Origin: Cymbidium sinense
Lineage: Eukaryota; Streptophyta; Magnoliopsida; Asparagales; Orchidaceae
Direction of reading: 5' to 3'
Assembly: GCA_021442155.1 (NCBI GenBank)
Contig: CM038222.1
Location: 18,796,923 to 18,860,922, forward strand
DNA: 64,000 nt
Below, one piece after another: positions 1 to 11,390 of the stretch (within the stretch, counting starts at the first letter, position 1; each line of letters starts with the position of its first letter). The notes beneath the pieces are model-generated. The model ran no database searches. It worked only from the letters and a program-made list of their open reading frames with translations, and was not told the DNA's origin. Made by a program: the position numbers and the translations under genes.

Positions 1-520
1 TAAATATGATATGGTTCCTAAAAAATTGGAGCACATGTTGAGTTGTGACCTCTCTGAGTGAAATCACCTTCACCCATTTGGAAAAGTAGCAGCTAAGATG
101 AATCGATGACCCTTGGAAGAAGGAGGATCAATCGGACCACTGTCGTACCAACACTTGAATGGCCATGAGGCCAATGTAGATGTAGAATGTTGGGTGTGGG
201 ACCACACCATGTATTTGACATTGGTGGCATCGCCTAGTGGTATCCATGCAATCTTTGATCATCGATGGCCAGTAGTATCCTAATCTCTTGATCTTAGCTT
301 TCATCTTCGGACCAGATTGGTTGGCTCCACATAATCTTGAGTATTCCATGATCACAATGGTTTCGTACTTGTCTAAACAACATAACCACATATGATTGAA
401 AGACCGCTGGTATAAGACACCATCCATAAGAGCATAGGAAAATGCTCTCTACTTCATCTGATGGGCAGATGTCTTGAGGTAGTTTATCTTTATTTAGGTA
501 ATCCATGAATGGTTGCCCAA
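1..520 (-). pseudogene. Integrase remnant (zinc-binding region and start of catalytic core)
   Basis: Around 465-506 the minus strand reads DYLNKDKLPQDI, the linker before integrase. About 130-430 follows with DGVLYQRS, GYYWPSM and RRCHQCQIHG, the H2C2 zinc-binding module of Ty3/gypsy integrase. The two Cys (CHQC) remain, but the expected His positions read Tyr and Asn (EYSRLCGANQ), so zinc binding should be lost. After a frame change near 150-170, SWPFKCWYDSGPID and SKGHRFILAAT give the beginning of the DDE core. The residues just before FSKWVKV, where a catalytic Asp is expected, are deleted. The third catalytic residue lies outside the window. Confidence 0.85.
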
Positions 521-619
521 TCTAACTCCTCATCCTTCTTGGCAATGGCAACCTCCCCTTCAAGAGAGTACTTTTGATGAGTTCAATATCAATAAGGGAT
601 AAGACTTATCTATTTTGGA

Positions 620-1062
620 TTTATTGATATAGACTCATCCTTTAGACATGCCAACTCCTTGGCAAGCTTGGCTAAAGCATATGCTACTGCGTTCTCTCCA
701 AGAGGAATCTTATAAATTATAACCTCTAGGATTTGGGACAACAACTCCATGTTGTACTTATGGTAGTGATGGAGCTTGGGCTTTATAACCTTATAGGACC
801 CAGGGATTTGTTTTTATAACTAGCCAAGAATCCTCGAAGATGTTGATGTTCTAGATTCTTAGATTAATGACTAACTCTAGACTGACAATCAGAGCCTCAT
901 ATTCAGCTTTGTTGTTGATGCAAAGATTGGACAGATGATATGAGATTCTCATCACATCGTAGCTCGAGTTAAGAAAACTATTCTACCCCTCCCTTTCCTA
1001 GAATATTAGATTGTGGTTCTTCTCCTCTTTGAGAGAATGATGCACCGTCAAAGTACATATCC
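620..1062 (-). pseudogene. Second (archaeal-like) RNase H domain remnant of gypsy pol
   Basis: The minus strand begins with YFDGASFSQRGE (about 1,021-1,058), the first catalytic-Asp strand of this RNase H family. It continues with NNKAEYEAL (about 891-925), where the catalytic Glu lies, then a decayed IFEDSWLVI, the position of the third acidic residue. It ends with ALAKLAKELA near 640-690, the usual C-terminal helix. In-frame stop codons occur after the Glu motif and a frame change is needed before the last helix. The domain would degrade RNA in the RNA:DNA hybrid during reverse transcription. An extra RNase H at this place is the feature that suggests the Tat/Ogre-like branch. Confidence 0.82.
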
Positions 1063-1284
1063 CAATAATAAATGCTAGTATCCCCTATATTCATGATTCA
1101 TTCATCAGGGAGATAATCACTAAGCGGAGAGTTTAGGAAGTGGGTGTGCTGCTAAGAAATCCACTAGCGCTTGTCCTTTCACCGCATAGAGGGGTACGAA
1201 GATAATGTCAAACTATAAGAGGATCTTGGACCATCGTCCAACCGTCCAGATAGCATCGACCGTGTCATGAGATACTATAGTGGA

Positions 1285-1700
1285 TTGATCCTAAAGATTA
1301 AGTTCACCTTATGAGGAAGCATGTAGCTTTTGGGATGTAAAGATTAAAGCTCAGAAATGCTTCTCAATGGGTGGATAATTAGCCTCAATCGGAATTATAA
1401 GATGGCTGAGGTAGTAAAGTGCATTTTCCTTGCCTTCATCTTTGGCTTGGGCCAACAAAGCACTAAGGGAGTCATCTAACACAACAGTGTAAAGTATGAG
1501 CAGCTTCGGAATAGGGCTAAAACTAGATTAGGTAATGCTTGATGTTTGAAGGCATGCTCACACTTATCATCCCACTTAAACTTGGAATCATTTTTTACAA
1601 GTGTTGAGAATGGATGACATCTCCCCGATAGATTGGATATAAAGCATCTTAGATATGCCAACCGCCCTTGGAATGATTTAAGTTAAGTTAAACTTTTAGG
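1285..1700 (-). pseudogene. RT connection and first RNase H remnant of gypsy pol
   Basis: The minus strand between 1,476 and 1,661 encodes a 61-residue open stretch with CHPFSTLVK and KFKWDDKCEHAF, the connection that follows the RT thumb in plant gypsy elements. Further down (about 1,350-1,437) it reads ENALYYLSH, then ANYPPIEKHF and, after a stop, SQKLHA, the usual start of the RT-linked RNase H. The segment between them is frameshifted. Together this bridges the RT above it and the second RNase H below it, and supports the view that the whole pol block is colinear. Confidence 0.8.
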
Positions 1701-2480
1701 GGTGGTATTTCTAATATCACCTTGATATTCTTCGGATTGATTTCAATTCCCTTGTGTCAAACAACAAACCCAAGGAATTTCTTTGAAGCTACTCCGAATG
1801 CACACTTCAGGGGGTTTCTTTTGAGGTTAAATTATCTTAACTATTCAAAACTACTCAAGTCAAAGAGATGTTCTTCCTTTTCTACTTTTGACCATGAGAT
1901 CATCGACATAGCACTGACTTGATGATGAATGAGTTAGTCAAAGATTTGAGTCATAGCTCACGTAGACCGATGTTTAAGGGGCATGACCTTGTAGCAATAG
2001 ATTCTAATCGTGGTTCTAAAAGTAGTGTTTCTTTCATCTTCAGGCCATCTTTATTTGGTTATATCATGAGCCATCCATGAAAGAGAAGACGCATGAGATG
2101 AGGCAATGTCCACCATCAACTACGGATTGGTAGAAATTCATCCTTAGACATGCCTTATTTAAATCCCTAAAATTGACATATGTGAATTTGGCCATTCTTT
2201 TCTTAACGGGATGATGCTACTAACCGGTAGGATATTTTTCTTCCTGGATGAAACCAACATCGATCAATTTCTTGACTCCATAAATGACCTATTGTTCTAT
2301 GTCTTATCGCATGCATCTAGGAGCTTGCTTGATAGGGTTAGTAGTAGGCTCTATTACTAGTTTATGGACTGCTATGTTAGGAACAAATCCAGGCATCCCT
2401 TCATAACTCCCTACAAAGTAGTCCTTAAACTCAATCAATAGCCTAACTAAGCCATTAGTTTCAATTTAATTCAACAAAGA
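1700..2480 (-). pseudogene. Reverse transcriptase remnant of gypsy pol
   Basis: Landmarks on the minus strand are, in order: YFVGSYEGMPGF (about 2,370-2,420), the N-terminal lead-in; KYPTG and PVKKRMAK (about 2,190-2,250); RDLNKAC (about 2,148-2,168); a decayed MDGS-YNQIKMA fingers/palm segment near 2,045-2,095; TYCYKVMPL-like sequence near 1,980-2,000, decayed; and the catalytic YVDDLMVKS, with YVDD at 1,899-1,910. The catalytic Asp pair itself is intact, but frameshifts and stops on both sides preclude a product. Downstream the reading continues as CAFGVASKKFLGFVV after another frame change. Confidence 0.87.
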
Positions 2481-3170
2481 ACTGACATATGTCAAGCGTG
2501 AATCTTCTTCAAATCCTAAGTTGATTTCCTTGAGCTCATTGATGGTTGACTTGATCTCTTCTTCAAACTCGGTGCATCTTTGACCTCAAAATCATCTAGA
2601 TCATCTAAAGTTTCTAAGCATCCTCATATGAGTTATTTGAAAAAATCTATCGATTCCAAATGATTGGTGATGACTAAGGAGTAATCGCCATCATCAATTG
2701 ACCCACTATACCAAATCCTAAGTCCGCCTTGATTGAGAGCTTTTGCATTTGTTCTTCCATATTCTTTCAAAGTAGTCTCGACTGCTTTTGACCAAGTATG
2801 TGGGATTAACCCTTTCTTTGCTAAATTATGAACACAAGGAAAGTACCAATCAAAAGGTACGAAAGAACCTCTGAGTCTTCACAATTGTGGATGACTTAGG
2901 GGCATCCTTAACTACCAAACCCTCAGCTTTTTGAGAGGAAAGTTGGTTAGAGCTAAGATTCCCAACTAATGCCTAATTATTTCACATATAGACTTGGATA
3001 CACTTATGCTTGGCTTTGGAGCCCGATCTTCATCGCTATCTGGCTCAAGTGCCACCTCCAAGAGAATCTATCGAAGAGCTAGTGTGCTAACCATATAAGA
3101 CTCATCCTATGAGCTAGTCTATATAGATATGTGTACTCGTAGGGATATATCTTCTACAAATAAAGGTTTT
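2480..3170 (-). pseudogene. Protease-RT spacer of gypsy polyprotein, decayed
   Basis: Fairly long readable minus-strand stretches such as FFVPFDWYFPCVHNLAKKG and IWYSGSIDDGDYSL occur here in the polyprotein order between protease and RT. I recognise no domain in them. Their position and the partial openness of the frame are the only evidence that they belong to the element. Confidence 0.5.
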
Positions 3171-3288
3171 CCACCCTGACCGACTCTAACCTCTTTCCTC
3201 TGGAGGTCGTCATCCTACCCATATGTTCAAATGGAGTAATGAACGTGGAATCTAAATGCCTCCACTTCCTCCTCCAAGTCTATTTTCC

Positions 3289-3376
3289 TCCCTTTATTTT
3301 TTCCTTTTCATTTTTCTCTTTTCTTTTTTCTTTTTCTTTTTCTTTCTTTTTTTTCTTTTCTTTTCTTTTAATTTTA
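3289..3376. repeat. Polypyrimidine (TTTTC/TTTC) tract
   Basis: About 88 bases are almost purely T and C on the + strand (G/A-rich on the minus strand), interrupted by a few A. It lies inside the minus-strand gypsy remnant, between its protease and RT pieces. The poly-Lys and poly-Phe peptides it encodes on the two strands are artefacts of composition. Confidence 0.8.
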
Positions 3377-3399
3377 AACTTTGGCCAAGTTCACAATAG

Positions 3400-3670
3400 A
3401 CTTGTTGATTTTGAGGGAGGTAGTAAGGCACATCCTCATATATGCCAACCTTGTGAACTATAAATGGCTTAAGATCTCCTTGGCATAGATGATCCCACCT
3501 CTCATGAACTTCATACACTGTAGAGAGGATGTAACTATGTTATTCTCATGTATCCATGTATTCAAGTCTATAATGTGAAACTTGGCCTTTCCAATCATCT
3601 ATCTCCAAGGGGAACACTATGGAGCCTAAGGCTATTGACCACTTTTGGAGTGTGATTCAATCTTCCCATC
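3400..3670 (-). pseudogene. Retropepsin C-terminal half remnant
   Basis: The minus strand reads ALGSIVFPLEIDDW near 3,590-3,640, then EYMDT, a stop, and VTSSLQCMKFM. This matches the region after the active site of plant gypsy proteases, where an ALGTI-like strand is followed by the VMD(I/A) strand and the SSLHQ-KF segment. The N-terminal half with the D-S/T-G active site is not recognisable here. It overlaps in content with the protease piece near 10,850-11,390, so the two pieces appear to come from different element copies. Confidence 0.6.
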
Positions 3671-3935
3671 TTAGACTTAGAGTCTTCTACATTAAGACTT
3701 CCTAGTCATAAGACACTTAACAATTTGGTAAACACTTAACCTAAGCCTAAAGACTGGGTTAACCATAGATCGTTATGCCTTAGGATTAGGATAATCCACC
3801 TACCCTAAAACCCAAATCCAATCCATGTTCACCTCCTCAAACCAAACCTCAAGTTCAATAAAAACAACAAATTCAAATTCAAATCCAAACCCAAATGCCA
3901 AAACCAAATGATTGAAGCTCATGATCAAATCCAAA

Positions 3936-4440
3936 ATTGAAACCCTTCCTAAGCCATATGACCTATACCATGGACTTAGCCAAATCTTAATCCACATCAA
4001 TCCAAAATCAATTGATTTTCTCATAATCAATTTATATCTTCAATAATCTTCCTAAATATAAATCAAATCTACATTCAAATGATCAAAACTAAATCAAACT
4101 AAATCAAATTAAATCAAACCCTTCCTAAGCCATATGACCTATCCAATTGGAGTTAGCCAAATCTTAATCCAAATCAAGTCAAAACTCAATTGATTTTCTC
4201 ACAAATCAATCATATTTTCAATCATCTTCACAAATTTAAATGAATTATACATTTAAATCATCAAAACTAAATCAAGCCAAATAAATAAACTGCATGACTC
4301 AACTCCATGGACTTAGCTAAATTTCTTCATTCCAAAACTCAAATTCAATTGATTTTCATGAATCAATCATACCTTCAATCATATTCACAAATATAAATGA
4401 AATGTACAATCATCAAGACAAACCAAAATCAACCCAAGTC
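3936..4440. repeat. Three-copy tandem repeat, period about 160-176 bases
   Basis: AACCCTTCCTAAGCCATATG begins at 3,941 and again at 4,117 (176 bases apart). CCATGGACTTAGC at 3,968 recurs at 4,305 after two periods. Each unit continues with a TCAATTGATTTTC segment and a TTCAATCAT-like segment and ends with ATCAAAACTAAATC. The third unit is the most diverged. No protein frame crosses it. Tandem repeats of this size are common in non-coding parts of large plant gypsy elements, but I cannot tie it to one. Confidence 0.75.
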
Positions 4441-5650
4441 AAACCCAACTTAACCCTTTTGACTTGAAATGTTCAAATGAACCACAACCCATTTGAACCC
4501 AAGCCAATTGCAATTAAATTTATGTATCAATCCCAAATCCATATATAAACTCAACTAATCAAACTCAACCCAAAATCAAGCCAACTAAACCCAATTGGTC
4601 CACTTGACCCAAAGTGACCAATTTGACCTATTTGAGCCAAGTTCTAATCCTACCCAAATTGGATTGAACCAAGCCCATCAAAACCTCCCATCATGATTGT
4701 TGATCACCCTAGGTTGATCATTATAAATTGGTCAAACCAAGTCAACTTGGTCATTTGACCAAGTCAACCCCTTTACCCATATGAATCCAAACTAGCCAAA
4801 TTGAAACCTAAGCCAAATCCCTTGAAACGAATGTTTCATACCAAATCAGAATCAATATTAGAATATGGCTTGACCTTCAATTGAGTCAAACTAAACCCAA
4901 TTGGCCCTCTTGACCTAAAAGACCAAATTGGATCAAATCAAAATATAAACGAATTTGATTGCAACCAACTACTCAAGTTCATTCCAAATTGATTATTGAA
5001 CTTGACCAAAGTGATGATTGGACCCAATTGAACCCAATGATCTACTTAGCCCAAATTGACCTAAAGGATCGAGTTAGCCTAAATTAAAACCAAATCCAAA
5101 TTAATTAAAACCAAAGCCTACAATCATATTCAATTGGTCAATTAAACCAAACCAAACCTAACTCACCAATTTAATTTGTTCAAATTGGTCAACTTAACCC
5201 ATTTGTGCCAAATGAATTCAAATGACCCAAAATCAAATCTAATCCAAACTAAACCAAACCAATTGAACCAAAACATCCTAAATGATCATATGAACTTGAT
5301 CAAACCCTTGGTTTGACCTAATTTGACCAATTGGTCAATTTGACTGAACCTAACTCAATTTGACCTAAATGAGTCAAATTGAGCCAAACCTAACCAAATC
5401 AACTCCAATTGACTTGCAATTTGGGCTAACCCATTTTTGGCTCATTTCAAATCACCAAATATAATGCCAAATGATCATTCATTCTACTTAGGTTAATCAC
5501 ATGAGACAAATCACCCATGTCATTTCCATTTGGCCACTTGATACTCCAATGGTCCACCTAGGCACCTAGGACACTAAACAACCTGGGTGGTTGGGTATGA
5601 CCCATGGGAGGTGAAATCACCTCATTTTCCCATTGGAGCATTTGAAATAG
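4440..5650. other. C/A-rich non-coding stretch with recurrent CCAATTG and TTGACC words
   Basis: No gene is visible. The stretch is built from short recurring words (AACCCAATTGG, TTGACCAA, CAAATTGG), with longer echoes such as AACCCAATTGG followed by TTGACC near 4,590 and near 4,897. It looks like a strongly decayed tandem or LTR-derived sequence. A near-perfect hairpin lies at 4,741-4,768. Confidence 0.5.
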
Positions 5651-7850
5651 GACACCCATGATTCCTCCTTGGCGCCACCTCCACACCTTCAACCAACCAA
5701 GCCAAGCCAACCTCCTCCTCTACCACCCACTCCTCGAGATGGTCGACTACCACTATAAGCCAAACCGATCCCACCATTGATCAAGATGAAGGGGTATACT
5801 CCTCATTTCCACTCAAACACACACAAAATCATTCTTAGAGCTATACCCAAGAGGGACCCTATAGAGCCATTCCCTAAGTTCCCAATCTCATTCCTCTATC
5901 AAAAAATGTCATTTCTATCTATCCCAAATAAGACATTCTATAACCAAACTTCCCATTTCTCCATCAAACTCAAATTAACTCAGACCTTCCCTATGTCTCT
6001 TCGAAAAGAATGAATCATCTCCCATGCTTTTCGAGCACTAGAGGTGTGACTTCGATCAAAGACAAGCTCTAAATCATCGTTTCATGGCCTTCCAATGAAT
6101 GTCAAGGAATTGATCTAATTGCTGCTCAATGGAGCTTCATCTCCACTAGATGAAGCTTCCTCAATCGTTGAAGCTACTAGTCTTGATCTCTGGTAATGTA
6201 TGCTTCCAAAACTAATCCTTAGGCAAAAATGGATTGGAGATTTTTGAAGAAAACTTGCATCTCATGTGATTTTGATCGTTGGATCCCCTCCGACGATGTG
6301 AAGGTGTGGGATCCTTGGAGTTGATACGAGCTTAGATCAAGTGAGTGGGTGGACGGACTCCATTCTCCTCACTCATGATGTTAGATCATCATCATGATTA
6401 AAATGGATGCGATTAGATCTACTAAATTAATCTAATTTAATCCTATTAAGTTGTGGGATTAATCATAGCCATTCAATCTTAAATCGATGGTGAAAGAAGT
6501 CCCACTATCACATATGAGTGGATAAGTTTTAAGTAGCGCGACCGCCATGTGGAAAGCATGCTGCATCAGCACGCCACATGGCACCAACATGATTAGGCTT
6601 TAATTAGGCTTAATTAATCATTTTTAATGGCTAAAACTTCTAAAAATCATAAAAAAATCATAGAGAAACTAAAAAAATGCAAATAAATTCTTATTATAAA
6701 GGTATTTTGGAGAAAAATTAATTAAAAATGATCTTAACTAATTTTTAAAAGAATTAAGGTTTAATTAAAGTTTAATTACAAAATTAATTAGCTTTATTAC
6801 TCTTTAATCTTGAGCAATTAATCCCAAATTTTGGGTTAATTTAATGGAATGACCTCTACCTCCCATGATTTTCTTGGGATTTATTGCTCATAATTAAGAA
6901 GATTGACTAATTAAACCTTAACCTTTTAAGTTAATTAATTAATTAATAATAATAATAAATTAGCTAATTATGTTTATTAATCATTGTTCGTGATTAAGTG
7001 AACTAAGGAATAAGGTTGGGACCCCTTTCCCAAGTTCATTTGAATTTTTTAAAATGAAATTAATTAAATCACTTAATCAAATTGAAATCATAATCACATT
7101 AGACCTTAATTAAATCATGGGGTAGATCTTTAAGAGTTTAATAACCTAAAAGAGTTTAATGAAATTATGGTTAGTCCACATGAGTGGAAAACCATAAGAG
7201 TAATTAATTAAGTCCCTTAATCTAACAATTAAATCTTGAGCCAATTGGATTCTTTTCATTTCTAGATCATTGCAAATTTATTCTCCATGCATATCATGTT
7301 GGCTCATAATTATTTAGTTAATTACTTTAAGGTGACATAGTGTAATTAATTCATCTAATTGAGGGTTCAACTTAATTAACCCATAAAATCAATTTAATTA
7401 CATTTCCTTAAATTAAATTAAATCAAATCACTAATGTGGAATGGGTTTAAAATAGTAAGTGATGATTTCTCTTCTCCTCTTTAAATCAAAAAAATCCAAA
7501 ACTTAATTAATAAAGAAGCTTTTGTTTTTAAATAATCTTATTTGATTTGATTATCCTTAAGAACTAGTTTGGTTGAATAAATCACATGCTTATATTTGAC
7601 TATTCTCCTTCCAATCATGTAAAATTTCATATGTCATTTCAATTCATGCATCCATCTTTTCAAAATCAAGTAAAATGAATGGATTTACTTTATGTAATCT
7701 TGCATGTGTTGATTTAATTTAATATACGCTATATTATCACTATTAAATCCAAATGTATTTTTCAAAAGCTTATAAATGAATAATAATATGAGTTATGATG
7801 CTAGTTATAAATACATAAGAAATGCATGTACTTATATAGCTTAAGTGTAT
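5650..7850. other. AT-rich intergenic DNA, no gene seen; short AAT/AATT microsatellite near 6,935-6,960
   Basis: The part near 5,650-6,560 is less AT-rich and includes CGTTGGATCCCCTCCGACG near 6,280, a style often seen in plant LTRs. I found no second copy to prove an LTR. From 6,600 the DNA is dominated by TTAATTAA-like words. Open frames are short and have no recognisable domain. Confidence 0.45.
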
Positions 7851-7854
7851 GAAT

Positions 7855-8444
7855 TTTAGTTCTTTTCCTATTCATGTGTTGATTTATATAAGATTGAATG
7901 GTAATGGGTATATATTCTGGACATCCCAGAACATGAGGTTTTAGCTAGCCCCAAGGAGGTCATTTGATTACCTCACTTCTTAATAAATACACATACCCAT
8001 TTGATTTCATTCTTATGTATTTCAATAATAGAATTTGATATTTTAATTCATATATATAAATGATTCAATAAAAAATATACAATCTTTGAATGGTTTTCTT
8101 TCCCTCATTTATGTATACATCCATGCACTTCCTTGGTTTAACAACAACACATACTTCCCTATATCATTGTACATGTATATGCATATGTGATTAGTGAATC
8201 AAAATCCCATTTTACATTAAAATTGCATGCATTCATAATTGACTGAGTGGTTGAATTAATTGGCCATATGATTTGTAACTTACTTCCTATGTTCATGTAT
8301 GAATTTACATATATTTTAATGCAAATGGGTATATAGTCCGACATCCCAAGAATAATGAGGCTTTAGCTAGCTCCAAAGAGGTCATTTGATTACCTCACTT
8401 CCTAGTTTAACAATGGCACATGCTTATTTATTTCATTCTTATGT
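7855..8444. repeat. Two direct copies of an approximately 165-base segment about 421 bases apart
   Basis: Copy one (about 7,855-8,018) and copy two (about 8,273-8,444) share, in the same order, AATGGGTATATA, GACATCCCA, TTTTAGCTAGC-like sequence, GAGGTCATTTGATTACCTCA and TTTCATTCTTATGT. Substitutions and small indels separate them. No coding frame crosses them. The intervening DNA is AT-rich. Confidence 0.8.
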
Positions 8445-10850
8445 CTTTTTTTGTATAAGAATTTGGATAAAGTTTTAAATTAATATGTTTAAATAATTCA
8501 AACAAATAAAATATAAATTTAAACATACACATACATTCATCATTTAAGTGTGCTAAAATATGTTGCATGTACAGATATATACTTAAGATTAAATCATATG
8601 CATGTTACATGTGATGGAAAGGAATGATTTAATATATGTCATGTGGTAGTAATTCAATTAAATTAATCTTATGATGCCTTTCATTTTGAATAGGATTATT
8701 TAAAGTGAACCTAAACATGGGATTAACTAAATCAATTTAATAAGCCATTCACTAAAGAGAACTAAATCAAATTAATATACTTTAGAAAGTGACTTAAGGT
8801 AGGGATGAAAGAGGGCAATCTTTTCCTCTCTTTATAACACTTAGTTGCTAAGTGTAATCAAATGAAGCAAAAGAAAACACAATTTAAAATTCTCAAATCA
8901 ATTAAACTACTTCAAGTGAAATCAACCTTTCATGTTAAATTGAATCCTTCTACACTTAGAAAATACAACACTAATGCCTAACAAGACTTACCACAAGCCT
9001 TAATACACATTAGAATTAAGTCACCACTTCTAGCTCTAAGTGAGGATGTATGATGTGATATATGATTTTTTTTTATGATTATTTTTGATTGGATGTTAGG
9101 TGTATGCTTCAGACTGGATGATAGGCCAATATTAGCCTAATCATGTTTTCTACAAGGGATTATGCTTAAGGGATGCTTAAAAATAAATGTGAATGCTCTT
9201 TGGTTGCTTAAATCCTTAAGAAAATCAAAGTTATGATAGTGGGCTTAGTTACCCATATGTAGGGTACTAAGTCCAAATTATAAATACAATTGCTTGGGAT
9301 TATATGTATATTTAGAAAACATCTATTTTGCAGGTGTAGTTAGATTTATTTTTCCCATAGAAATGTAATTTTTGTGATAGGAATTAGGATTAGTGTCATA
9401 GGGGATTAGGATGAGCAGTCGCCAGAAGGCTTTGTCCTAGGGTGCCTTACGATTCCTTTGAAGCAAGCACCATCCAAATCAAAGAAGGAACCAAATCTTA
9501 AATGAAGATATGAAGAAAGAAGACCCCCATAACATTTAATACAATTATAATTATTTTTTCATATTGTTGTATAAGGGTGAAACTACCCATCTTTTCTCTC
9601 TTCTGTTTGTCTCAAGACACTTTATTCTTTTATGATAGTTTATATAATTGTTTGATGTTATGTTTACATTGTGTATTAGATGACATGCTTTTCATAGTTT
9701 CTTAAATGATTGATGCTTTAATGTGTGGCTTGGATAATGATTAGGCTCTTAGGATAAAAATAGCTTTTCTACCCAACTAATCACTCATAACATTTTAAAC
9801 CTCATAACCTCATCATAAATCCTAAGACATAAATAATATAATTCAAAGATTTAGCAACCCCTTTGTTGTATGGTTGTATGTTTCACATCATGCATGCATA
9901 TTCGTTCTCTCTTGAACATGAAGGATCTCCATCCTTGCACGATAAGGGAATGCTTGACCTGTGAGGGCATCCCTTGAGGTGGAGAATGCCTTATTCTAGA
10001 TGATTTAACATTTAACCTATTTCATCATGCATTTAAGCATAAGAAATCCTAAAGCCTCTTTCAAAATGATGTTTCTAAAATGAAATAAAATTTGAAAATA
10101 TTTGGCATCTATAGATTAAGTCATATGCTCATACCATTCATGCTCTAGTCTCTTACGGAGTGTGTTTAATACTTTAGTTTCTTTCTAATTAAATAACTAC
10201 CCTAACTATCTTGCAATTCAAGACTAGAATACATGGTCTTAAAATCATAGGAGTTAGAGGCCACTGTGCTATAAGTCCATAAGTGCAATTTATTCTCTTG
10301 TGGAGGTAAACCCTTACCACATCGCTAGATTTAGTCGCTTTTTTAAAGCTCCCTAGATTTAGGATATGAGGTATTATTTGGCTATGAGCATAAATCCTCA
10401 CCTCTTAGGCATTCCCACAACCTTATTTGGTGGATGCAAGTAATCTAATTAAATTTCAACTCAAAATATATATAAATATCCTCAACTTCAAAATTATAAT
10501 GCCCAACCATAGGATAGGTTGGAATGTTTATTAGGCTTCCTATTATCATAAGAATTTCCTACTTATTTCATTTGGATTCCAAATAAAAGTCTTCTCCTTG
10601 AACTTTCCCAATTGATTTTCCAAATACAACCAATCTTTTGATAGTCTAACCTTTAAATCTTTGGAGATGATAATTGTCTACTTGAGAGTATTCTTAAGAA
10701 ATTTCATTTCTAAGATGTAATTAACTATGGAGGCTTGCCTCCATAGGGAACTTAAGAACCTAGTTTAATATAAACCCTACTTTATTCATCCATGTAAAGT
10801 AGGGGAGAAATCTCTAGTACATTCGAAGACCCATCAAGCTAAGGAGTCAC
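8445..10850. other. AT-rich intergenic DNA without a recognisable gene
   Basis: I see no protein domain, RNA gene or clear transposon end. A less AT-rich patch at about 9,405-9,490 (GAGCAGTCGCCAGAAGGC) and another near 9,900-9,980 stand out from the background but match nothing I recognise. A perfect short inverted repeat lies at 10,725-10,746. Confidence 0.45.
10725..10746. repeat. Perfect 10-base inverted repeat with 2-base loop
   Basis: CTATGGAGGC, then TT, then GCCTCCATAG. The arms are exact reverse complements. There is no T run after it and no adjacent gene, so it is not called a terminator. Confidence 0.7.
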
Positions 10851-11390
10851 ATGATTAGACTAATTTGTATGTCTCTATCTTCGAGATAGTACATCATACC
10901 TCAATCTTGTACCACCTCAAAAAGTATCCCCTTATGATCCCCTCCCCCACATCCATCCAAAATAAAGACCACAAGACCCTCTCACCTTGTTCATTGAATC
11001 CTCTTAACATCATTTTCTTTAGAGTTTGGAGATGATCCTAAGTAGGCAAGGGATCTTAGACTCATAATGTTGACCGACACAGGTCAACCAAAACTGGATA
11101 ACCTATATTTGTAAACATTCACTCTAATGTAAAGAGGCAGTTGTGCTCAGTCATCCCTAGGAGTAAGTCTACATCGCTGAATGTAACTCCTAAGATGTCC
11201 TTCGAGTGACATGCCTCCTCTTTAGTTGTGGCAAGCTGAGCTAAGCATATCTCTAAATCAAGTAAGGCCTTGATTAGATATTCCCTCATCTCTTTGGATA
11301 AGACAAGGGCATCGTATATGCTTAACTTAGATGGAAACTTTCTAAGGTGAGCTAGGACATTGTAATCAACTTTGTATTGGTCCACATAAG
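10850..11390 (-). pseudogene. Linker and retropepsin N-terminal half remnant
   Basis: An 88-residue open stretch (11,119-11,385) contains NVLAHLRKFPSKLSIYDAL, then SKEMREYLIKAL and VTFSDVDLLLG, followed by EHNCLF. This is the conserved segment that precedes protease in Tat/Ogre-like polyproteins. After a stop it reads GYPVLVDLC, with the protease catalytic Asp in LVD. A frame change then leads to SVNIMSLRSL, the usual continuation after the active-site loop; the Gly-Gly-Ser/Ala part of that loop is lost. GFNEQGERVLW follows near 10,990. Confidence 0.8.

Larger units (their letters stand above)
1..3700 (-). mobile_element. Decayed Ty3/gypsy LTR-retrotransposon pol region
   Basis: Conceptual translation of the minus strand gives, in order from high to low coordinates, pieces of protease, reverse transcriptase, RNase H, a second RNase H and integrase. 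That is the domain order of plant Ty3/gypsy elements. The second, archaeal-like RNase H between RT-RH and integrase is typical of the Tat/Ogre/Retand branch, so I place it there by inference. Reading requires many frame changes and passes many stop codons, so the element is dead. Its 3' end lies beyond position 1, and no LTR, primer-binding site or target duplication could be identified. The separate domains are listed as their own entries. Confidence 0.88.

Noticed and set aside
3239..3518. Overlapping frames with poly-Phe/Ser (+) and poly-Lys (-) tails
   Set aside because: Both are translations of the TTTTC tract. The minus-strand part without Lys belongs to the decayed gypsy polyprotein.
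5660..5690. TGGCGCC at about 5,670 as a tRNA primer-binding site of a gypsy element
   Set aside because: Only the first bases fit the usual motif, and no LTR end lies directly before it on either strand.
5777..6013. 78-residue + strand frame in the left intergenic region
   Set aside because: No recognisable motif, no homologue seen in the window, and it lies in decayed repeat DNA of unclear origin. Not supported as a gene.
10189..10401. 70-residue minus-strand frame near the second gypsy fragment
   Set aside because: It could be expected to hold the rest of the polyprotein, but no protease or RT motif is visible. Treated as chance.
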